Shown: positions 54,591-64,000 of the stretch, piece after piece | Layout: every line of letters starts with the position of its first letter | Numbering within the stretch: position 1 is the first letter of the stretch | Source of the DNA: Juglans regia | Taxonomy: Eukaryota; Streptophyta; Magnoliopsida; Fagales; Juglandaceae | NCBI RefSeq assembly: GCF_001411555.2 | Contig: NC_049904.1 | Coordinates: 23,697,370-23,761,369, forward strand | DNA: 64,000 nt | Reading direction: 5' to 3' | Notes under the pieces: generated by a model | The model's database searches: none | Told to the model about the DNA's origin: nothing | What the model saw: the letters and a program-made list of their open reading frames with translations, nothing else | Made by a program: the position numbers and the translations under genes

Positions 54591-56279
54591 GCAAATGAAA
54601 ATGATTTAAGCGATCGAAAGGCGAACAGTATGACAAGTTGCCTAAAGCGAGAGAGATTTTATAAGTCAGGGTCATGACAAAGAAGCTTGATGCTTGAAGA
54701 AGAAGAAGAAGAAGAAGAAGAAAGCACCTCCCTTCTGTGATTATTATAAATTTCATTTTTGGGCTAAAAACCTGAAGAAATGCAGCAGTTTCGAAACGGG
54801 ACAATAATAGATCTGATGTCTTAACACAGTTAATACTCCTCACAAAGAAAAATTCTATTCCTAAGTCTCATACACCACACACCAACCTTTTTATGATTTC
54901 TTTAATTTTATTTTTTTATTAAATGTGTAGTATATGGATTATGAGTAGAATAATTCAATTATTTTAAGAATAATAAAATCAAAAAAAACTTTAAAAAAAT
55001 TTTAAAAAAATAAAAAAAAATTTGGTGTGTGGTGTATGGACTTATGAATAACAATGCTCCCTCACAAATACCTCCAAATCTCCTTCACCAAGATCCATTT
55101 CCTTCAGCCACATAAGCTAAAGCCACTGACAAACAAACATATTTGCAAAGATGTGAATGATTCATATGTTTTCATGAGCATAAAAGATTATTGAAGGCCT
55201 TGGGTCCTTCAGCCACAAGATGGACAACCAGCTTATATCACCCAGAGTTGTGTCCATCAAAACAGTAACATCCGTCAAACATTGTTATATTCTGTCATAT
55301 CGATAATGTCCTACAGATGTTTTTTTTTTTCGTTACATATACACACGTGTGTGGATGTCCATTTAGGGTTTTACCATCTTTTCTCAGTACCGCTGACCAC
55401 ACCCAAGCTTTTACCGAAGATAAAGGAACAAGAGTATCCGCATCACTTTGAGCACACGTTCAAACTTCACCGAAGCGACGCCAGAAGTAAGGGTTAAAGA
55501 TAAAATTAGGTATCACCCTCTTGAGAGCATCACAAAGAGAGAGAAACAATGCCATGCAACGCTCGAACCAGAGAAACCATCGACTGCCACTTACAGCACA
55601 GTTTCAAACATCATGTAAAAATGCAAATTAAGGGAGAGCTTCAAATCTTTCACAAGGGAAGTCGCAACTTTACGGCTCTGCTTCAAACCAACTCACTTAA
55701 GTGTAACCATGCCCCGACAGCTTCAAACCTCACTCAGAATTCAAGTCTCCCCGACCCGCCTAAGAACAAAGATCAAAACCCAGAGTGCTCTCTCCTGAGT
55801 TCTTACATTGCACGGACATCAGTAGGTCTTCTATTTCACAATATAAACACTTGCACAAAGCAACAATTCCAACGAAGACATCAATGTCAGTTGGGCATGC
55901 CTCCAACATCAACCAGTAGCAAGATCTTTGGTCCGGCACATGATGCAATAAGGGAAGGTCCAATCGTTGCAATTGAACATGTAGAATCATTCTTTCCCAT
56001 ATAACCCAAAAACATTGAATAAGTTCTAAAACAAGAACACCACAAACACAAAAATACTTGATGTTGGTGGTCCAAAATGAAAAAACTATCAATCTCATAG
56101 AAAAAGTTACATAGAAAATTGCAATAGGTAATTTGGTAAACTCAAAAATACTTCAAATATTTTAGTTTGTCAAGATTCTAAAATAAAACGATACCCAAAA
56201 AGAAACAATCGGGAAGGTTTCTGATTCAGAAAGGGACACCAGTCTAACCCTTTCAGAACTCATTCCTCAAATGACCAAA
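54591..56279. other. RPL18a downstream flank; a MITE and an unsupported ORF
   Basis: A (GAA)n tract lies near 54697-54722. The long frame of 151 codons at 55549-56004 (plus) has no recognisable domain and an odd composition, and I find no splice partners, so I do not call it a gene. The stretch near 56100-56279 is the 3' untranslated side of RPL18a. Confidence 0.4.
54857..55052. mobile_element. Foldback MITE
   Basis: Ends taagtctcatacaccacaca and tgtgtggtgtatggacttat are inverted over about 25 bases around a purely AT core. Non-coding. Confidence 0.7.
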
Positions 56280-58162
<1,883 letters not shown>

Positions 58163-58263
58163 TTCCAACAAGCTGAGATCTCCGAAGCACCTCCTCTGGC
58201 TCGGTCTCTCCCTCTCTCCCTCTCTCTCTGTGGAAGAAGCGGAGAGGCAGGGTTTTCTTTGGA

Positions 58264-58421
58264 CAATATATATGAGCCGGGACTAAGAGATGAAAAACCC
58301 TAATTTGTAGAGAAACTGTTAAGCAACCAGCCAGTGAGAAAGTTTTTATGACAACTAATAGAATGCTTACACGTGGAACATTTTCTGCGGAAAAGGCCCT
58401 TCTCATTTCGCATTTTGGGCT
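58264..58421 (-). promoter_or_regulatory. RPL18a promoter: TATA, telo-box, site II
   Basis: A TATA-like ctcatatatattg (complement of 58262-58274) lies about 105 bp before the start codon. The telo-box aaaccctaa is at 58295-58303 and a site II motif tgggct at 58416-58421. Telo-boxes with site II elements are a known combination in plant ribosomal-protein promoters, acting through TCP and related factors. Confidence 0.6.
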
Positions 58422-58484
58422 CGGTACCGAGTAGAGGACCAGGCTCGAATCGCTCGATTAATATCTGAAGAAATAATAATGCTA

Positions 58485-58640
58485 CGTGTAATGTGAAATA
58501 TGTAAATATTGTGTAATTATTTTAAAAAAAATTATAATTTATGATTAAAAGATTAATTTTTTTATGTGAATTTTATATTTATTTATTTATTTTTAAAATA
58601 ATTACGTGTCTTTTACATTTTCACGATTGTAACAATTATT
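58485..58640. mobile_element. Small MITE, related to 21195-21355
   Basis: An aaataattacacaat-like left half is inverted against attttaaaataattacgtg on the right, with gtgtaattattttaaaaaa and gattaatttttttatgtga inside. The second motif is shared with the block near 21270. Confidence 0.4.
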
Positions 58641-59377
58641 TCTTCCAAAAAAAAACATCTCTAGGCCCTATTAATATCTCAAAAAAAAAAAGTTACAACA
58701 CAATAAAAGTGACTTTTTCTTTTTCTAATTTTTTGTTTTTCTTTGAACCAAAATAATTTATTTTATTGAAATATTTCAAATGTGATTAGAAGAAAATATA
58801 AATAAAAATGAAAGAAAATCACTTTTGTTTGTGGTTTTCAAAAATAGTTGTAAATGGAATTTAAGTAGGTTGATAAAAATAAATAAAGCATCTCTCTAAA
58901 AAATCCACGATAATAATTCTCAATATTAGAGAGTTAAAGCTTCTAAAATAATTGTAGTTCGGGATTTAATAAGATTCTAGAACTCTAATTTTGATTCTAT
59001 AATAATCAAAATTTTAAGAAATTTTAGATTTTGATCTTTAGACATTTTGTAAGTGGATGATATATTATAGTATAAATACTTTCAAATAGAAATATTTTTT
59101 TTTTATAAAATGCCATCTTTTTGAGTTATTTGGAATTTGGACTCTAAAAAATTTATCTCTCAACATAACTCATAAATTTTGTTATTTTTCTGTACTCTCT
59201 CAACTCTTGCCTCTCTGTAAAGTAGAAATGAAGAATAGCTGGAAAAACCAATTTGTTATATGGCCTAGTTTGAAATTTGACACAACTCTAGGGATCAAAA
59301 TAAGAAATCTTCCTATATAATTAAACATATTAAAAACTTCATTATATATATATATATATAGAAAATGACTGATCTTA
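58641..59377. other. AT-rich intergenic, nothing recognised
   Basis: No gene or clear element; only short low-complexity frames. Confidence 0.5.
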
Positions 59378-60390
59378 TTAAACCTCATCAACCAGAGAAT
59401 GGATACAAGGAGGAAAATCCTCCAGTTCAATACACTCCTCATAGAGGTGTAAAGCATCCCTTGCTAAGACATGGACAACATTATTAATGCCCCTAACAGG
59501 CCACTTATGAACATCCTACAACAAATTTTTAATATATTTGATAATCAAACCAACTGAGTTTCGCTTCTCCTATGTACTCTTAATTGCATTAACAACTGAA
59601 AGAGCATCACCTTCTAAGATAACTTGTTGAAGCCCCAATTCAATGCATAATAAAGTGGCTTTGAATGCTGCTATAGATTCTCCTAACTGTGCATCTGGGA
59701 AGATCTCCCTAGATGATCTTAATGTTGCTACCACTTGGCCTTCACAATCTCTAACAATAACTCCTACTCCCACTTTGCATTGTATTTTATTAATGGTTGC
59801 ATCCCAGTTGATCTTATAATTATCGAGAGGCGGAGCTTCCCATTTTTTAGCAGTACTTGTGCCATTATCTACTCGAGCCTCACTCTCCTTCATTGAATTT
59901 CTATAATCCTCCAATGCTTGGTGAAATTGAAGAGCTAGCTTATCAGGGGGTGTGAATTTTCCGTCAAAGACAAAGGAAATCATTCTCCTTTATATCTGGT
60001 AGGCAATCATTGTAATTTCATCTAGAACCTCTTTTGGCATAATTGAGAAAAAAATAAGAGAGTAGATTCTAAAAAGAGATCTCATCCACACTACAATTTT
60101 GTAACCTCCTAGAACATGAATCCCAAACATCCTGAGCAGATCTAAAGCTCCACAAAGCATGAATCAGGTTCTGTCAAACATAAAGAGCATTTAGAAGAAT
60201 CCACCACCTTTCATTTGAAAAGGTTGAGCTTTGTGGGAAGAACCTCAAGACTAGCTTTCCAAAAAAAGGTTTTGACAGCATTTGGAACTTTAAGCTTCCA
60301 TAACTTTGACCAAATTGTTGCTCAATGATTGGCCCTTTCTTCTTGCCATGAGTTCTTCTTGAAGGTGATAAGCACTTTTAACTATGAAAT
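59378..60390 (-). mobile_element. LINE 3' fragment (RNase H and zf-RVT)
   Basis: On the minus strand 59983-59570 encodes an RNase-H-like domain of plant LINEs (KINWDATINK, GVGVIVRDCEGQVVATL, LGLQQVILEGDALSVVNAI). The C-terminus continues below it in a shifted frame (HVLARDALHLYEECIE) to a stop at 59378-59380. Upstream, 60100-60360 reads as a decayed zf-RVT segment. 5' truncated and frameshifted. Confidence 0.8.
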
Positions 60391-60755
60391 TTCCATCTGC
60401 AGTACACCTCCACACACACACTCACCCACACATACGTACATACATATATATATATACTAGATCAGGAGCAACGTGCTAGGCACGTTTGCCTTGTTGGAAG
60501 AAATTCTTTTTCGAAATTAGTAATGTCCACAAAATAAGAATATAATATGATTTTTTATTTAAAATCGATTAGTGAGTAGTTTAATGCATTAAAGCAGAAA
60601 AACAACCAGGCAATGGTTGTGAAAACTAAAGATAGCTTAAATAGGCATCACATTTAGGATTAATTCAACTTTCACTAAAAAGAACAGCATATACCTACTT
60701 CAAAGCAAGGACATCAATATTATATCTAGAGTCGTAATATAATATTGTTGGTGAA

Positions 60756-60807
<52 letters not shown>

Positions 60808-60991
60808 TTCAGGACTGCCATCCTTTTAAGCAATATATATGTGTGCTTAAAATGTTTTTGCCACATCTTACCCATTTACACCAAAAGACAAATAAACTCT
60901 CACTTAAACAGACACAAAGAACATAACACAATGGTAAAAACGACATAACATTGAACTATTCACACAGATGAACAAAAACACAGATGACCCA
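60391..60991. other. Intergenic with (TA)n tract
   Basis: A (TA)n tract spans 60759-60803; nothing else is recognised. Confidence 0.5.
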
Positions 60992-61200
60992 TTGCCTCGT
61001 TTGTTTTCACATGAGTTGAGATAAAAGTTGAAAGTTGAATAAAATATAGTTAGAATATATTTTTTAATATTATTTTTGTTTTAAAATTTGAAAAAGTTGA
61101 ATTGTTTATTTTATTTTATGTGAGAATTTGAAAAAGTTGTAATGATTAAATAAGCTTAGATAAGATGAGATGAGAATAGTTGTAAAAACAAATGAGGCAC
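60992..61200 (+). mobile_element. MITE of the GATGAGATGAG family (copy 8)
   Basis: Starts gcctcgtttgttttcacat and ends ttgtaaaaacaaatgaggc, giving a nearly complete terminal inverted repeat of about 18-20 bp. With copy 2 it defines the family's ends. Confidence 0.75.
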
Positions 61201-62627
61201 TGACACAATATGACTGACGTATTGACACAAACCGGCAAAACAAAAAAAAAAATCAAAAGAGACAAAAACATAGTAAGACCAAGCAAGAAGGGGGCATAAA
61301 TGGAAAAAATTGAAAAAAAAAAGTGTCAAACACTAATTACTATTCATTCCCTTATAGCCACTTTTAAGACATAAGGGTATCTTTATATATATAAAGTGTC
61401 TATGAGACGGATATGAGATAGAATTCTTGTTTTAACGCTTTTTTTTTTTTTTCCATTAAAGTTAATGGCAACAATCTACATAATGAACACCTTTTGTTTC
61501 TCTCTCTCTCCAACTTTTTGTGCATGCGTGTGCATAATGGCCTTGCAAGGAAAGAATAAAAAATAAAAAAATATATATAACTTTATTAAAAAAAAATAAT
61601 AATCCCAAGGTACAGAATGCATTTGTTTGGACATTTAGAATGGAATACTGTCAATTAAAGCTTTTAAACACTTTAATATATATTTATATATTTTCAAAGT
61701 TTTTAATACCGTTTTGAAGATCGTTTGATTAAGGCACTACAATAAAATATTTTGATATCAATACTATTTTTATATATTTTTTATATATATAAGTTAATTA
61801 TATATGTATAAATTATATTGCAAAATAACATCAATATAAGTCTTGAAAAATTAAAACACATATTTATAAAATTCAATAATACTTCTAAGTTCTCAATCCA
61901 ACTAATAAAAAAAATAATCACTTATTTTCATCACGAAAATAGGATTAGGGTTTAATTTTTAATTCTTGAGAAAAGAGAATTAAAAAAAATTAAGAAAATA
62001 GTCTTAAGATGTGAGAAATATAGTGAAAATTATGAAAATACATTAAAAATACAAAATTTCGACCGGTACATTGAAAACTAGCCGGTATTGACCGAAACGC
62101 ATCAAAATGACTGATATTTAATCCGATATGAAACTCTTATCTTTCTCGCACCGGTTACTATTCCAACACAATAAATACCGCTCAGTTTGGCACAATATTC
62201 AAAACCTTGATATTTGTTGTTAAAAGTTATGAGCTGCAACATGGACCAACCTGTATTTTCAAGAAGAAATTGTCAATTTAAAGATGCTGAGTTGTCAGAT
62301 TTTTAGATGATGGTTTAAAATTAATACCTTGATAATATTCAGAAATACCTGTAGAACTACGTGTATGTGCTTTGTAATTGTACATCCGACTAATTTAAAA
62401 ATTAATGTCTTTTATGGCAAGTATGTCGTGATCTTTGTTTCGAGCCTTAAATTAAGGTCTCCTCTTTCAAATCCAAAATTTAAATTGTTTTTTGACCTCT
62501 TCAGCACAATATATCTTATATTATTCGGGTAGTGACTTAAAACTTGATATTATTTAATAATTAATTTTTTTCTTTTTTGGCAATATTTTCCTAGTGAAAA
62601 TTTCCATTTTTAATGTGGAGTAGTTAG
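61201..62627. other. AT-rich intergenic; decayed repeat near 62055-62215
   Basis: At 62055-62215, motifs such as cgaccggtacattg and gccggtattgaccg resemble the remnants near 26700. No gene is supported. Confidence 0.35.
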
Positions 62628-62945
62628 ACCTGGTTTGGATAATGAGATGAGATGAGATGAGATAATTTGTAAATAGTAGTAAATTGATTTGTGAATAGTA
62701 ATAAAATGGTTTGAGTTAAAATGTTTATAGAGTTTTGAAAAATGAGAGAAAAAAATTGAATAAAAATATTATAGAGTTAAAATATTATTAGAATATAATT
62801 TTTGTTTTGGTATTTAAAAAAGTTAAATTAGTTTTTTGTGTTTTATTTGAAAGTTTGACAAAGTTGCAATGATTAAATAATGAATAGATGAAAAAATTAA
62901 AAATTTGAAATTAAAAACTGTCTACGTTTAGATATTAAGATAAAA
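62628..62945 (+). mobile_element. MITE of the GATGAGATGAG family (copy 9)
   Basis: Starts acctggtttggataatgagatgag and carries the same core as copy 1 (gtttgagttaaaatgtt, gagagaaaaaaattgaat). Ends atttgagtatctgactatcc. Copies 1 and 9 form a subgroup with a 'gtttggat' end. Confidence 0.55.
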
Positions 62946-63400
62946 TGAGAAGAAATTATTTGAGTATCTGACTATCCAAATCATAAATTTCACAACTTAG
63001 TAATCATAAGTACTAGAATTTTATAAACAGAACCACAACAGTGAAATATCCTCAACGAGATTATACAGTTATCTAGCAAAATATAATACAAAGCCAAAAT
63101 ATATAGGAAAAATGAGAAATAAATCTCATTTGGCCCAAAACACGCCATTAAATACCATCATCTTGATGATGCAAACTCAATCATCTTGTTAAAGTATTGA
63201 TCGTAGTAGTTAATTTGTTTGCTAAAATTCATTTGTAATATTCTATTAATTATATTACTTGTATAAAAGTTGAAGCAATGTCTTCTAAGTTATATATACT
63301 ATCAACTATTTTTACAAATTTTGTAAAAATATATATTATTTTTATAAAACAACTGTTTGATCTAACTAGCCAAACATGCTTTGCACGTTACTTTGACCTA

Positions 63401-63456
<56 letters not shown>

Positions 63457-63480
63457 ATCAATATAAATATCATAACAGCT

Positions 63481-63514
<34 letters not shown>

Positions 63515-64000
63515 CACTCAAACTTGATGGCTTATGATCCTGGCTCCACGTGTGGTTTCTCTGTTCTCAAATCCAATATGCACTTACTACTGAAAAAATT
63601 AGAAATTAAATTAAATTTTGCATTTGTGAACTATATATCATAGTTTTTAATATCTGTACCCATTTTTTAATAAAATTGATAGATTTTCATTAAATCAGCC
63701 TCGATTAATCACCCATATCAACACCAATTTACTTTTCTTTTGTTAAAGTCGTGCACATTTTCTAGGGAATTACATTCTATTCCAACGTTTTCGAAGTTTC
63801 ACATATATGCGAACTAAACAGCCATGCATTCACCCAACCATTGCTTCTACAACAGCTGTTGTTGAATCCGAACCGTATGAATTCATATCATTTATAGTTT
63901 GCGTCTAGAATAAGAAAGATATACATGTAATGTGGATCTTATAAGATGTATAGAACACATATTATATATCTATTTATTTCTCACTTTATATCTTACGAGT
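62946..64000. other. AT-rich right flank with microsatellites
   Basis: (TA)n at 63408-63454 and (CA)n(TA)n at 63480-63514. No gene is supported up to the window edge. Confidence 0.5.

Noticed and set aside
55549..56004. 151-codon plus-strand ORF downstream of RPL18a
   Set aside because: No recognisable domain, composition unlike the real genes, no splice partners and no repeat evidence; chance ORF is likely.

Overview
The window is nuclear DNA of a flowering plant. All recognisable genes are split by canonical GT-AG introns, encode plant proteins (a plastid fatty-acid synthase enzyme, a plant-type urease accessory protein), and lie in AT-rich intergenic DNA full of SINEs, LINEs, hAT relatives, a Copia element and MITEs. 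The repeat style, especially an abundant MITE rich in GATGAGATGAG, suggests a woody eudicot, possibly Fagales; that is inference only.

Layout. 1-3.3 kb: retrotransposon-like debris with an LTR-like block, then a 722-bp non-autonomous hAT element with a perfect 8-bp target duplication. 3.9-11.2 kb (+): KASI, 7 exons, whose introns hold a LINE with a nested SINE, a second LINE tail and a hAT MITE. 11.5-12.1 kb: a head-to-tail SINE trimer. 13.1-13.7 kb: three diverged tandem repeats. 13.8-19.9 kb (+): MCM3, 16 exons, with two E2F-type sites just upstream. 21.4 kb (-): a small two-helix membrane protein. 22.7-27.3 kb: transposon remnants. 28.5-28.7 kb (+): tRNA-Arg(ACG) and tRNA-Leu(CAA). 29.4-31.3 kb (-): a DUF4078/CCDC174-like gene carrying an apparent 1-bp frameshift. 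32.2-38.3 kb (-): urease accessory protein UreG, 7 exons, with a perfect 153-bp triplication over the start of exon 4. 39-41 kb: hAT transposase debris. 43.6-45.8 kb (-): a cytochrome b561-domain protein. 47.2-52.3 kb (+): a decayed Copia element with a hAT MITE inserted in its gag zinc knuckle. 56.3-58.2 kb (-): ribosomal protein L18a (eL20). 59.4-60.4 kb (-): a LINE 3' fragment. The rest is AT-rich, MITE-bearing intergenic DNA.

The genes are unrelated housekeeping loci: plastid lipid synthesis, DNA replication, nitrogen recycling through urease, membrane redox and translation. They form no operon or cluster. I saw no clearly novel biological system. The most notable observations are the exon-spanning triplication in UREG, the frameshift in the CCDC174-like gene, the nested insertions whose target duplications can be read directly, the SINE trimer and a MITE family with at least nine copies. 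All exon boundaries come from reading splice sites and reading frames by eye, not from transcripts.
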